Positions 1-7,894 of a DNA stretch of 64,000 nucleotides are shown here, one piece after another. This DNA is from Blastococcus sp. Marseille-P5729 (GTDB lineage Bacteria; Actinomycetota; Actinomycetes; Mycobacteriales; Antricoccaceae), in contig NZ_OMPO01000003.1 in the NCBI RefSeq assembly GCF_900292035.1, forward strand, positions 248,001-312,000, in the 5' to 3' direction. Made by a program: the position numbers and the translations under genes. Positions within the stretch are counted from its first letter, which is position 1, and every line of letters starts with the position of its first letter. The notes below the pieces were generated by a model. That model worked only from the letters and a program-made list of their open reading frames with translations. It ran no database searches and had not been told where the DNA came from.

Positions 1-1
1 C

Positions 2-487
2 GCGTGGTGCCTGATGTGGGACAAGCTGTCCTGGGGCAACCTCGCCAACGGCTTCCTGGTCGGGCTGGCCGCGACGCTCATCTTCCCGCTGCCGTCGATC
101 GAGTACCACGGCCGGCCGCGGCCGCTGGCGATGATCGCGCTGTTGCTGCGCTTCATGTGGGATTTGGTCAAGGCTGCCGTCCACGTCTCCTGGCTCGCGA
201 TCCGCCCCCGCCCGGCCCCGCGCGGCTCGATCGTCGAGGTACAGCTGCGCACCCGATCCGACCTCTACATCACGTTGGTCGGCGCGCTCGTGGCGCTGGT
301 TCCCGGCTCCGTCGTGGTCGAGGTGCGCCGCGCCGCGGGAATCCTGTACGTGCACGACGTGGACACCCCCGGTTCCGAGGGCGTCGAGGCCTGCCGCGCG
401 CGGGTCCTCGACATCGAGGAGCGGCTGGTCAAGGCAATCGGCACCCGCCACGAGATAGCGCTGATCGAGGAGGCCAAGTCGCAATGA
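2..487 (+). CDS. mnhE: MnhE/MrpE subunit of Na+/H+ antiporter, 5' partial
   Basis: Small membrane subunit of the multisubunit Mrp/Mnh monovalent cation/proton antiporter. The frame is open to the window edge. The first ATG (position 14) falls inside what looks like the usual first transmembrane segment (WCLMWDKLSWGNLANGFLVG), so the true start is probably upstream and the gene is cut by the window. A second hydrophobic stretch (MIALLLRFMWDLVKAAVHVSW) and a C-terminal cytoplasmic domain with a VDTPGSEGVE segment fit the family. Its stop overlaps the next start by ATGA, so it is translationally coupled to MnhF. The larger antiporter subunits A-D would be expected to the left. Confidence 0.9.
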   Translation, partial: AWCLMWDKLSWGNLANGFLVGLAATLIFPLPSIEYHGRPRPLAMIALLLRFMWDLVKAAVHVSWLAIRPRPAPRGSIVEVQLRTRSDLYITLVGALVALVPGSVVVEVRRAAGILYVHDVDTPGSEGVEACRARVLDIEERLVKAIGTRHEIALIEEAKSQ

Positions 488-756
488 GCGTCGTCTACAT
501 GATCGCGATCAGCATGCTGGTCATCGCGGGGCTGATCGCCGTCTGGAGGATCGTCGTCGGCCCCTCGAACGTCGACCGCATCCTCGCCAACGACATCATC
601 GTCGTCGTGGTGATCTGCGGCATCGCGGTCACGATCACCGCCTCGGGGTCGGGCTCGGCGCTTCCGATCCTGCTCGTGCTGGCGCTCGTCGGCTTCGTCG
701 GCGCGGTGTCCGTCGCGCGCTTCCTCGTCATCCGAGAGGGGCGCGAGCAACGATGA
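484..756 (+). CDS. mnhF: MnhF/MrpF subunit of Na+/H+ antiporter
   Basis: 90-residue integral membrane subunit F of the Mrp antiporter. Three hydrophobic segments are visible (about residues 3-23, 36-55 and 60-83), separated by the conserved RIVVGPSNVDRILANDIIV loop typical of MrpF. The ATG overlaps the mnhE stop (ATGA), and its own TGA overlaps the mnhG start in the same way, so E-F-G form one coupled unit. Mrp complexes exchange Na+ (or K+) for protons and support pH and salt homeostasis. Nothing is unusual in length or motif. Confidence 0.93.
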   Translation: MSVVYMIAISMLVIAGLIAVWRIVVGPSNVDRILANDIIVVVVICGIAVTITASGSGSALPILLVLALVGFVGAVSVARFLVIREGREQR

Positions 757-1124
757 GCTGGGGCACTCTTCTCGACGTCCTGGGCGCGATCGCCACCCTC
801 GCCGGCGCCTCCCTCACGCTGATCGCGTCCATCGGCCTGGCCCGGTTCGAGAACCTGTTCATGCGGATGCACGCCGCCACCAAGCCGCAGACCCTCGGCC
901 TGTTCCTCATCCTCAGTGGCCTGGCGCTGACGTTGCGCACCTGGAGCGCGTTCGGCACCCTCGTCCTGGTAGCGGTCGCGCAGGCGCTCACAGCGCCGGT
1001 ATCCGCGCACATGCTCAGCCGCGCCGCCTACCGGGCTGGTCTGGTCAAGCCGAGCGATTACGACACCGACGAGCTGGACGAGGCGTTGCGCGAGACGCCG
1101 CCCGATCACCCGCTGCACCACTGA
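753..1124 (+). CDS. mnhG: MnhG/MrpG subunit of Na+/H+ antiporter
   Basis: 123-residue subunit G. It has three membrane segments, and the second is preceded by the family-typical RFENLFMRMHAATKPQTLG stretch (about residues 30-50). The C-terminus is acidic and cytoplasmic. The start overlaps the mnhF stop by ATGA. It is the last gene of the antiporter operon: the next gene begins 131 bases later with its own ribosome-binding site, and no strong hairpin is visible between them. Confidence 0.93.
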   Translation: MSWGTLLDVLGAIATLAGASLTLIASIGLARFENLFMRMHAATKPQTLGLFLILSGLALTLRTWSAFGTLVLVAVAQALTAPVSAHMLSRAAYRAGLVKPSDYDTDELDEALRETPPDHPLHH

Positions 1125-1255
1125 GCGCGGCGCCCGGAACCGATCCGGTCTTCGGTCTCGTCCCTAGGTACTACGTCGAGATCAGCCCTTCGGGGGATTC
1201 GCTCCCGTGCCGCGACCGGGAGGCTGGGTGGCGTAGAAGACAGAGGGAGACAGCA

Positions 1256-1804
1256 ATGATCAGCAACGTGCACTGCAGGCGCCTTCCGGTGCGCGCCTGC
1301 GATGTTCGGCGGGCGCTCGATGCTCTCGGTACGCCGGCCGACCAGATCTGGCCCTCGGACCGGTGGCCGGCGCTGCGGCTCTCCGACGGCCTGCGCCCCG
1401 GCTCGCGCGGCGGGCACGGCCCCATCCGGTACGTCGTCGAGGAGGTCAGCGACCAGGCGATCGTCTTCCGTTTCGAGCGACCCGTCCTACACGGGACACA
1501 CCGGTTCGAGGTGCAGCCCGACGGCCTGGCCTGCGTCGTACGCCACGTGCTGGAAGCGCGTCCCGCGCTCGGTAGCCGTATCGCGTGGATGCTGGCCACC
1601 CGCTGGCTGCACGACGCGCTTCTGCAGGATCTGCTGGACAACCTGACGCGGGAGGTCGGCGGGCAGGTCAGGCGCCCCGCGCGGTGGTCCGGATACGTGC
1701 GGCTGCTGCGTCGCCGATACACCTCGCGCAGCCGCGCCGTACGCCGTAGGGACCAGCCGGCGATCCTCGCGCCCGAACCGGCCGAGGTCCTCGCCGCCGC
1801 CTAG
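1256..1804 (+). CDS. SRPBCC-like hypothetical protein
   Basis: 182-residue soluble protein with no signal peptide or membrane segment. The central part (about residues 35-110: WPALRLSDGL, GPIRYVVEEVS, IVFRFERP, GTHRFEV, VVRHVLEA) has the alternating beta pattern of SRPBCC/polyketide-cyclase-like ligand-binding folds, followed by a helix at about 125-142. The C-terminal 45 residues are very Arg-rich (YVRLLRRRYTSRSRAVRRR). A GGGAGA ribosome-binding site lies just upstream of the ATG. The substrate is unknown, and the fold assignment is an inference from pattern, not from a conserved catalytic motif. It is convergent with the N-acetyltransferase gene. Confidence 0.6.
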   Translation: MISNVHCRRLPVRACDVRRALDALGTPADQIWPSDRWPALRLSDGLRPGSRGGHGPIRYVVEEVSDQAIVFRFERPVLHGTHRFEVQPDGLACVVRHVLEARPALGSRIAWMLATRWLHDALLQDLLDNLTREVGGQVRRPARWSGYVRLLRRRYTSRSRAVRRRDQPAILAPEPAEVLAAA

Positions 1805-1845
1805 TGATGTCGTCCTGCGGCGATTAGCATGCCGGGCTTGCGGGC

Positions 1846-2652
1846 TCAGGAACGCGCGTCGCTCCACAGCAACGGGAATCGGGGACGGGGTACGTCGTCC
1901 AGCTCGATGCCGAAGTACTCCCGGTAGGCCGACAGTGTCGCTTTGTCGTCCATCAGCTCCACCCGCCGTGAGTCCTTCTTGGTCCGGGTGAGCTCGTTGT
2001 TGCTGATCGTCACCCGCCCGTTCGCGGTCGGCAGCGAGCACATGGTGCGTTGGGTGTTCCGGCTGTCTGGTGAGGTCTGCTGCCACCAGTAGACGGCGCG
2101 GAAGTCCGTGAGCGAGCGGATACCAGGTTCGATCCGGTAGATCGGCACGTCCCCGCGCAGGACGTCGTGGCAGCCGGTGCCGGCCGGGCGGACCGTATAG
2201 TCGCCGGTCGCGTCGTGCTGGGAACCGGCCTTGGTCAGCTTCAGCGGCTTCATCGCGTGGGCGCCGAATCCGACGTCGGCGATCCACACGTCACCCTTCC
2301 GGCTGTCGAAGTTCACCAGCACGACCATGTGGTCGCCAGGGTGGGTGAGGCCGCCGTCCACCCACACGCGGCTGGATGCCAGGGTGACGTCGAACCCCAG
2401 CCGCTTCAGCAGCCAGTACAGGGCACCGTTGAGCTCGTAGCAGATGCCGCCCCGGCGACTCAGCGCGATCTTCTCCGCGAACGCGCGGTGGGTGAGCGGC
2501 ACCTTCTCCTTGAGGTTGATCGAGAGGTTCTCGAAGGGCACGCTGAACAGATGTGCCTCGTGAATGGCCCGCAGACCCTTGGGGGTGATCGGGGGAGCCT
2601 CGGCGAGATCGAGGCGGGCCAGGTAGCGGCTCACGACGTCGGCGGACTTCAT
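1846..2652 (-). CDS. Arylamine N-acetyltransferase
   Basis: Acetyl-CoA-dependent arylamine N-acetyltransferase of the cytosolic NAT family, about 268 residues, the usual bacterial length. The catalytic triad is visible: Cys71 in RRGGICYELN, His108 in HPGDHMVV and Asp126 in WIADVGFG. The ATG at 2652 is preferred because family alignments begin with the helix that follows it. A GTG five codons upstream (2667) is also possible, and the upstream GGAG sits between the two. The family acetylates arylamines and hydrazines (including isoniazid-like drugs). In mycobacteria some NATs sit with steroid-degradation genes, but here the neighbours are dehydrogenases. Confidence 0.9.
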   Translation of the reverse strand: MKSADVVSRYLARLDLAEAPPITPKGLRAIHEAHLFSVPFENLSINLKEKVPLTHRAFAEKIALSRRGGICYELNGALYWLLKRLGFDVTLASSRVWVDGGLTHPGDHMVVLVNFDSRKGDVWIADVGFGAHAMKPLKLTKAGSQHDATGDYTVRPAGTGCHDVLRGDVPIYRIEPGIRSLTDFRAVYWWQQTSPDSRNTQRTMCSLPTANGRVTISNNELTRTKKDSRRVELMDDKATLSAYREYFGIELDDVPRPRFPLLWSDARS

Positions 2653-2712
2653 GCCTCCAGTCTCCACGATGGCTGATGACCACCAGCGGTGGCGGTGCCC
2701 ACGTGGGCGCTG

Positions 2713-3771
2713 CTAGTCGGCTGGGTCCGGCCTGGTGGTCGGCATCGACGTGTCGTTTCCACGCAGTGCGGGCGATCCGGTGCCCAGCTGCTCGCGCAGC
2801 CCGACGATCAGCTCGTCGAGAGCATGCCGGGCGGAGTGCCGTGGCTTCCAGCCGAGCTCGCGCTTGGCGCGCGAGGTGTCCATCACCGGCACCTGCATGC
2901 CCATGTCGAGCCACCCGGCGTCGGCGGGGATCGCACGGGCCCGGTAGGCCGCGGACATGGCAGCGCGCAGCACGGCCGGACGGACCTCGATCACCTTCAT
3001 GCCGCGGACCGCGGCCGCGAGGTCCTTGGCGACCAGGACGTCGTCCGCCGCGATGTTGAATGCGCCGGAGGAGCCGCGGACAGCGGCCAGCAGGTAGGCC
3101 TGCGCGGCGTCGTCCGCGTGCACGACCTGCAGCCGGACGCCCTGGGGCAGCGGGAGCAGCGGGATGCGCACTCGCCCCAGCAGCCGGGTCGGCGCGAGCG
3201 GGCCCAGGAACAGCCGCTGGATCTCCGCGCCGGCGCCACGCTGGAACACCAGCGCCGTCCGCAGCCAGGCGACGTCGATGTCGGGGTGGCGCTGCTGGAA
3301 GCTCTGCAGCAGCTGCTCCTGCGCCGCCTTGTCGACGCTGTAATGGGAGGTCTCGATGCCTTGCACCGGCCACCACTCGTCGTGCGGCTCGCTGTCCCGC
3401 GAGGGCGAGTAGGCGCCGACCGATGACGCCACGACGATGCGTCGTACGCCGGCTCGTGCCGCGGCCTCCAGCACCCGGCCGGTGCCATCGACGTTGACAG
3501 TGCGCATGAGCTCGCGCTGGCGGTTCGGCTGGATCAGCCACGCCAGGTGGATCACCGCTTCCGCGCCGTTGAACGCGGTTTCCAACGCCTCGGACGACGC
3601 GGGGTCGGCCAGATCGACCGAGTGCCACTCCGCGACGTCGTATGGCTGCGCGGCCGGCTCGGGGAGCCGACGCGCGATCCCCACGATCTGCGCGGCTTCG
3701 TCGCTGTCGCGCAGCGCGCGCAGTACTGCGGTGCCGACGTTTCCCGTGGCGCCTACGACTGCGACTTTCAT
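2713..3771 (-). CDS. NAD(P)-dependent epimerase/dehydratase (extended SDR)
   Basis: 352-residue extended short-chain dehydrogenase. The N-terminal dinucleotide motif is GATGNVG (residues 7-13), and the catalytic pair is Tyr144-x3-Lys148 (HYSVDKAA) with Ser116/117 in VASSVGAY. The C-terminal half binds substrate. The ATG at 3771 is chosen because an AGGTGGAG ribosome-binding site precedes it; the GTG at 3780 would lie inside that site. It starts nine bases after the stop of the zinc dehydrogenase gene, so the two form an operon. The C-terminus ends in a disordered tail. The substrate (sugar nucleotide, sterol or aldehyde) cannot be told from sequence. Confidence 0.87.
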   Translation of the reverse strand: MKVAVVGATGNVGTAVLRALRDSDEAAQIVGIARRLPEPAAQPYDVAEWHSVDLADPASSEALETAFNGAEAVIHLAWLIQPNRQRELMRTVNVDGTGRVLEAAARAGVRRIVVASSVGAYSPSRDSEPHDEWWPVQGIETSHYSVDKAAQEQLLQSFQQRHPDIDVAWLRTALVFQRGAGAEIQRLFLGPLAPTRLLGRVRIPLLPLPQGVRLQVVHADDAAQAYLLAAVRGSSGAFNIAADDVLVAKDLAAAVRGMKVIEVRPAVLRAAMSAAYRARAIPADAGWLDMGMQVPVMDTSRAKRELGWKPRHSARHALDELIVGLREQLGTGSPALRGNDTSMPTTRPDPAD

Positions 3772-3780
3772 CTTCTCCAC

Positions 3781-4971
3781 CTATCCGGCTGGGTCCAGGA
3801 TGACCTTGATGCAACCGTCCTGCTTCTTCTGGAACATCTCGTACGCCGCCGGCGCCTCGCTCAGCGGTACGCGGTGGGTGGCCAGATCGTCCACACCGAA
3901 GGGATCCGCACCGCCGTCCAGCAGGCCGCGGAGCTCGTCGGTCCACCGGCGCACGTTGCACTGACCCATCCGTAGCGTGAGCTGCCGGTCGAACATCGTC
4001 ATCATCGGCATCGGGTCGGCCATGCCGCCGTAGACGCCGCTGATGGAGACCGTGCCGCCGCGGCGGGCGCAGGTGATAGCGGTGTGCAGTGCTGCCAGCC
4101 GATCGATGCCGGCGCGCTCGATGGCGGCACGGGCGATCGGACCGGGCAGGCTGCTGGTCGCCGAGGTCGCCAGGCCTGCGATCGGGTTGCCGTGCGCCTC
4201 CATCCCGACCGCGTCGACGACGCCGTCGGCGCCGAGACCGTCGGTCAGCTCACGCACCGACTTCTCGACGTCCTTGACGGTAGTGATGTCGATCGTGGTG
4301 ACGCCGCGCTGCTTGGCGCGAGCAAGCCGCTCCGGCACGAGATCCAGGCCGATCACCTTCGACGCCCCGAGGTGCTGGGCGCACGCGGCGGCGAGCTGGC
4401 CCACGGGACCGAGGCCGACGATGACAGCGGTGCTGCCCTCCTCGATGCCGGCGTACTTCACGCCCTGCCATGCCGTGGGGAGGATGTCGGACAGGTAGAG
4501 GTAGTGCTCATCCGCGCCGGACTCGGGGACCTTCACCAGGCCGTAGTCAGCGTGCGGCACCCGTAGCCGCTCGGCCTGACCGCCGGGCACCGAGCCGTAG
4601 AGCTTGGTAAAGCCGAGCAGCGCCGCGCCCTTGTCCTGCTCGGTCTGCTGGGTGGTCTCGCACTGCGACTGCAGATCCATTCGGCACATGCGGCAGTGGC
4701 CGCAGGAGATGTTGAACGGTACGACGACGCGGTCGCCCGGTTGCACGTGGGTGACTGCGCTGCCGACCTCCTCGACGATGCCCATGGCCTCGTGGCCGAG
4801 GATGTCGCCCTTGCTCAGGAAGGGGCCAAGGACGCTGTAGAGGTGCAGGTCCGAGCCGCAGAGCGCGGTGGAGGTGACGCGGACGATCGCGTCGGTGGGC
4901 TTCTGGACGACGGGGTCGGCTACCTCGCTGACCTCGACGGTGCCCTTCTTCTGCCAGGTGACTGCTCGCAT
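3781..4971 (-). CDS. Zinc-dependent alcohol/formaldehyde dehydrogenase-like protein
   Basis: 396-residue MDR-superfamily dehydrogenase of the type annotated glutathione-independent formaldehyde dehydrogenase-like. Catalytic zinc ligands are Cys38 (CGSDLHLY) and His60-Glu61 (GHEAMGIVEEVG). The structural zinc lobe is Cys90, 93, 96 and 104 (CGHCRMC...C). The nucleotide-binding motif GLGPVGQLAAA lies near residue 186. An extra segment around residues 260-300 (NPIAGLATS to the AIERAG helix) is typical of this branch. AAGGAT lies seven bases before the ATG. It is the first gene of a two-gene operon with the SDR. Substrate oxidised is not determined. Confidence 0.88.
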   Translation of the reverse strand: MRAVTWQKKGTVEVSEVADPVVQKPTDAIVRVTSTALCGSDLHLYSVLGPFLSKGDILGHEAMGIVEEVGSAVTHVQPGDRVVVPFNISCGHCRMCRMDLQSQCETTQQTEQDKGAALLGFTKLYGSVPGGQAERLRVPHADYGLVKVPESGADEHYLYLSDILPTAWQGVKYAGIEEGSTAVIVGLGPVGQLAAACAQHLGASKVIGLDLVPERLARAKQRGVTTIDITTVKDVEKSVRELTDGLGADGVVDAVGMEAHGNPIAGLATSATSSLPGPIARAAIERAGIDRLAALHTAITCARRGGTVSISGVYGGMADPMPMMTMFDRQLTLRMGQCNVRRWTDELRGLLDGGADPFGVDDLATHRVPLSEAPAAYEMFQKKQDGCIKVILDPAG

Positions 4972-5052
4972 GGGTGATCCTTGTCGGTGGTGGTTTATCC
5001 CGGCATGTGGCTTAGCCAGAGGTGTAGCTGGACTGCGGTGATGCGGGAGAGC

Positions 5053-5318
5053 TCAGGAGAAAGTCGCGACGGCACGGGTGATCGCTTTTGTCGTCCTCGG
5101 CGCGGACGACGCCCGCCCCGACGATGATGATCTTGCCGCCGTTCTTGCGGGAGCTCGCCGCGGGCGCTGATCTCATCGCCCTTCGCGGCCGGCGACACGT
5201 AGTCGACGGTGAGCGAGAGGGCCGAGGCGCCGTCCTCGAGCGAGTCGCGCAAGTCGTTGCGGTCAGTGACGTGCTCTCCGATTGCGGTGGGCGCGGCCGA
5301 TGCCGCGCGGTGGGGCAC
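5053..5318 (-). pseudogene. PaaI-type hotdog thioesterase remnant with two frameshifts
   Basis: The 479-base gap between two dehydrogenase genes holds a decayed gene. On the minus strand one frame reads ASALSLTVDYVSPAAKGDE, then a +1 shift near 5149 gives KNGGKIIIVGAGVVRAEDDK, then another +1 shift at an A4 run near 5087 gives AITRAVATF and a stop at 5053. Joined, this is the C-terminal half of a PaaI/acyl-CoA thioesterase (VDYLxPA, GR...V, A.....F pattern). The N-terminal half with the HGG motif is not found, so the gene is also truncated. Two extra single bases in short runs (CCC and AAAA) could be assembly errors, but the missing 5' half argues for real decay. Confidence 0.72.
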
Positions 5319-5450
5319 CCGGTGACTGGAGCGCGTGTTCCCCCCACCCTACGCGGGTGGAAACCCGGGCAGCAACCAGTGGCGGTCGCTTGGGCGGCCG
5401 GGCAGGCGACGAGCTCAAGGCACTAAGCCCGCTCGTCACCCCTCGACTCG

Positions 5451-6590
5451 CTACTTGGCGCCGGCATAGTCCTCGTCGGTGTAGCGGATGATGCCGCGAA
5501 TGTTCTTCCCGTCGTTCATGTCCTGGTAGCCCTGGTTGATCTCGGCGAGCGAGTACTCGGTGGTGACGAGCTCGTCGAGCTTCAGCAGGCCGGCGCGGTA
5601 CATGTTCAGCAGCTGCGGGATCTGCTGACGCGGCCCGATGCCGCCGAAGATCGCGCCCTGCAGGTTCTTCTGCAGGAGGGTCAGCTCGAACAGGTTGAGC
5701 TTGACCTCGCCGTCGCGGAAGTCGCCCATGCCGGTGACCACCACGGTGCCGCCCTTGCCGGTGATCTGGCAGGCGGGCTGGATGTGCTCGCCGCTGATCT
5801 CCCCGACCGCGATCACCGTGACATCGGCGAGGGTGCCCCAGGTCATCTCGCCGACCGGGCCCATCGCCTCCTCAATCGAGGCATAGGCATGGGTGGCGCC
5901 GAGCTCCATCGCCTTCTCGCGCTTGAAGTCGACCGGGTCGACGGCGACGACGAACCGCGCGCCGGCGGCGGCTGCGCCCTGGACGGCGTTGATGCCGATG
6001 CCGCCGCAGCCCATGACGACGACGGTGTCGCCGGCCTTGGTGCCGCCGATCTCGGTGGCCGAGCCCCAGCCGGTAGAGACGCCGCAGCCCAGCAGCGCGG
6101 CCTTGTCGAGCGGGATGTCCTTCTCGATCTTGACCACCGAGGCCTCGTGCACAGTGACGTACGGCGAGAACGTGCCCAGCAGGCAGAACGGGATCGCGGG
6201 CTCACCGTCGATCGTGTAGCGGAAGGTCTTGTCGGAGATCGCCTTGCCCTTGACCAGACCGGCGCCCAGATCGCACAGATTCTGTAGACCTTTGGCGCAC
6301 ATCCGGCATTTGCCACAGGCCGGGATGAACGACAGGACGACGTGGTCGCCCTCCTCGAGTCCGACCACGCCCGGACCGACCTTGGTGATCACGCCGGCGC
6401 CCTCGTGACCTCCGACGACCGGAAAGAACGGTACGGGGCTAGAGCCCGTGCGGACATGCTCGTCGGAATGGCACAGTCCCGAGGCGGTGAGCTTGACCTG
6501 CACCTCGTTCGCGACTGGGTCGCCGACCTCGATCTCGCGAATCTCCCAGTCCTGGCCAATCCCGCCGAGGACCGCCGCCTGTACCTTCAT
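5451..6590 (-). CDS. NDMA-dependent alcohol dehydrogenase (paralogue 1)
   Basis: 379-residue zinc MDR dehydrogenase closest to the actinobacterial NDMA-dependent alcohol dehydrogenases, which hold NAD(H) tightly and pass electrons to an unknown physiological acceptor. Catalytic zinc: Cys40 (GLCHSDEH) and His62-Glu63 (GGHEGAG). Structural zinc: Cys92, 95, 98 and 106. The ACGKCRMC lobe, the GCGVSTGWGSA segment and the nucleotide motif GCGGIGINAVQGA are all present. AGGAG precedes the ATG by seven bases. It is very similar to the next gene upstream (6717-7859), including long identical stretches, which indicates tandem duplication. A 126-base spacer with a strong hairpin separates them, so it may have its own promoter. 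Confidence 0.9.
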   Translation of the reverse strand: MKVQAAVLGGIGQDWEIREIEVGDPVANEVQVKLTASGLCHSDEHVRTGSSPVPFFPVVGGHEGAGVITKVGPGVVGLEEGDHVVLSFIPACGKCRMCAKGLQNLCDLGAGLVKGKAISDKTFRYTIDGEPAIPFCLLGTFSPYVTVHEASVVKIEKDIPLDKAALLGCGVSTGWGSATEIGGTKAGDTVVVMGCGGIGINAVQGAAAAGARFVVAVDPVDFKREKAMELGATHAYASIEEAMGPVGEMTWGTLADVTVIAVGEISGEHIQPACQITGKGGTVVVTGMGDFRDGEVKLNLFELTLLQKNLQGAIFGGIGPRQQIPQLLNMYRAGLLKLDELVTTEYSLAEINQGYQDMNDGKNIRGIIRYTDEDYAGAK

Positions 6591-6665
6591 GCCGAGCTCC
6601 TATCGCACCGTTTTCTATAGAGAGCATAGAGGGTGCGCGCACCTACGAGGGCCCGGCCGCCACTT

Positions 6666-6712
6666 GATTTCGGAACGTAGTGCTCGCTCAGCGAGCACTA
6701 CGTTCCGAAATC
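6666..6712. terminator. Long perfect inverted repeat, likely terminator
   Basis: A 47-base inverted repeat with 23-base arms starting GATTTCGGAACGTAG and meeting at GCTCAGC, with a one-base centre. No mismatch occurs in the arms. It lies just after the stop of the upstream dehydrogenase (6717-7859) and before the downstream paralogue. It lacks a clear T tract on the minus strand, so it fits the GC-rich hairpin terminators of actinobacteria rather than a classical one. Confidence 0.6.
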
Positions 6713-6716
6713 GGGT

Positions 6717-7859
6717 CTATACGCCGGCGTAGTCCTCGTCGGTGTAGCGGATGATGCCGCGGACGTTCTTGCCGTCGCGCATGTCCTGGTAGCCCTGGTT
6801 GATTTCCGAGAGCTTGTACTCCTTGGTGATCAGTTCGTCGAGCTTGAGCTGGCCGCTGCGGTACATGTTCAGCAGGTGCGGGATCTGCTTGCGCGGGCTG
6901 GCCCCGCCGAAGATCGCGCCCTGCACTCGCTTCTGCAGGAGGGTGAGCTCGAACAGGTTCAGCTGGACGTCGTTCTTGGCGGCGTCGCCCATGCCGGTGA
7001 CGACGATCGTGCCGCCCTTGCCGGTCATATCGGCGCACGCCTTGATGTCCTCACCCTGCACGTCGCCCACTGTCTCGATGGTGACGTCGGCCATCGTGCC
7101 CCAGGTCATGTCCGCGACCGGCTGCATTGCCTCCTCCATCGAGGCGAAGGCGTGGGTCGCGCCGAGCTCCATCGCCTTCTCGCGCTTGGACTCGACCGGG
7201 TCGACGGCCACGACGTACCGGGCGCCCGCGGCGGCAGCGCCCTGGACGGCGTTCATGCCGACACCCCCGCAGCCCATGACGACGACGGTGTCGCCGGCCT
7301 TGGTGCCGCCGATCTCGGTGGCCGAGCCCCAGCCGGTCGAGACGCCGCAGCCCAGCAGCGCGGCCTTGTCGAGCGGGACGTCGTCCTCGATCTTGATGAC
7401 CGAGGCCTCGTGCACGGTGACGTACGGCGAGAAGGTGCCCAGCAGGCACATGGGCATGATGGGCTGCCCGTCGTTCGTCTTGTACCGGTGGGTGCCGTCG
7501 GCGATGGCCTCACCGGTGAGCAGCCCGGCCCCGAGGTCGCACAGGTTCTGCAGCCCCTTCGAGCAGGGTCGGCACTTGCCGCACGCGGGGATGAAGGCGA
7601 GGACGACGTGGTCGCCCTCCTTCAGGTTCGTGACGCCGTCGCCGACCTTGGTGACGACGCCCGCACCCTCATGCCCGCCCAGGACGGGGTAGAACGGGAT
7701 CGGCGTTGCCCCGGTGAGCAGGTGCTCGTCGGAGTGACACAGGCCCGAGACGGTCAGCTTGACCTGTACCTCGCCGGCCACTGGGTCGCCGACCTCGATC
7801 TCCTGGACGGTCCACTCGTTCGACTCGGCGGAGGTGAGTACGGCAGCGTTGACCTTCAT
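6717..7859 (-). CDS. NDMA-dependent alcohol dehydrogenase (paralogue 2)
   Basis: 380-residue paralogue of the 5451-6590 product. Catalytic zinc ligands are Cys41 and His63-Glu64; the structural lobe is Cys93, 96, 99 and 107 (ACGKCRPC...C). The nucleotide motif is GCGGVGMNAVQGA. It differs from its neighbour mainly in the N-terminal ten residues and in the TNDGQPIMPM loop (residues about 128-140). It begins 35 bases after the stop of the phosphotriesterase-like gene, so both are probably on one transcript. The co-transcribed hydrolase suggests a path in which an ester or lactone is opened and the alcohol is oxidised; this is inference. Confidence 0.9.
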   Translation of the reverse strand: MKVNAAVLTSAESNEWTVQEIEVGDPVAGEVQVKLTVSGLCHSDEHLLTGATPIPFYPVLGGHEGAGVVTKVGDGVTNLKEGDHVVLAFIPACGKCRPCSKGLQNLCDLGAGLLTGEAIADGTHRYKTNDGQPIMPMCLLGTFSPYVTVHEASVIKIEDDVPLDKAALLGCGVSTGWGSATEIGGTKAGDTVVVMGCGGVGMNAVQGAAAAGARYVVAVDPVESKREKAMELGATHAFASMEEAMQPVADMTWGTMADVTIETVGDVQGEDIKACADMTGKGGTIVVTGMGDAAKNDVQLNLFELTLLQKRVQGAIFGGASPRKQIPHLLNMYRSGQLKLDELITKEYKLSEINQGYQDMRDGKNVRGIIRYTDEDYAGV

Positions 7860-7894
7860 GGTTGATATACCTACTTTCCTTGTGAGATTCAGAT

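Noticed and set aside
2291-3961. 556-codon minus-strand frame across three genes
   Set aside because: It crosses the N-acetyltransferase, SDR and dehydrogenase genes in the wrong frame; composition is Arg/Gly/Pro-rich.
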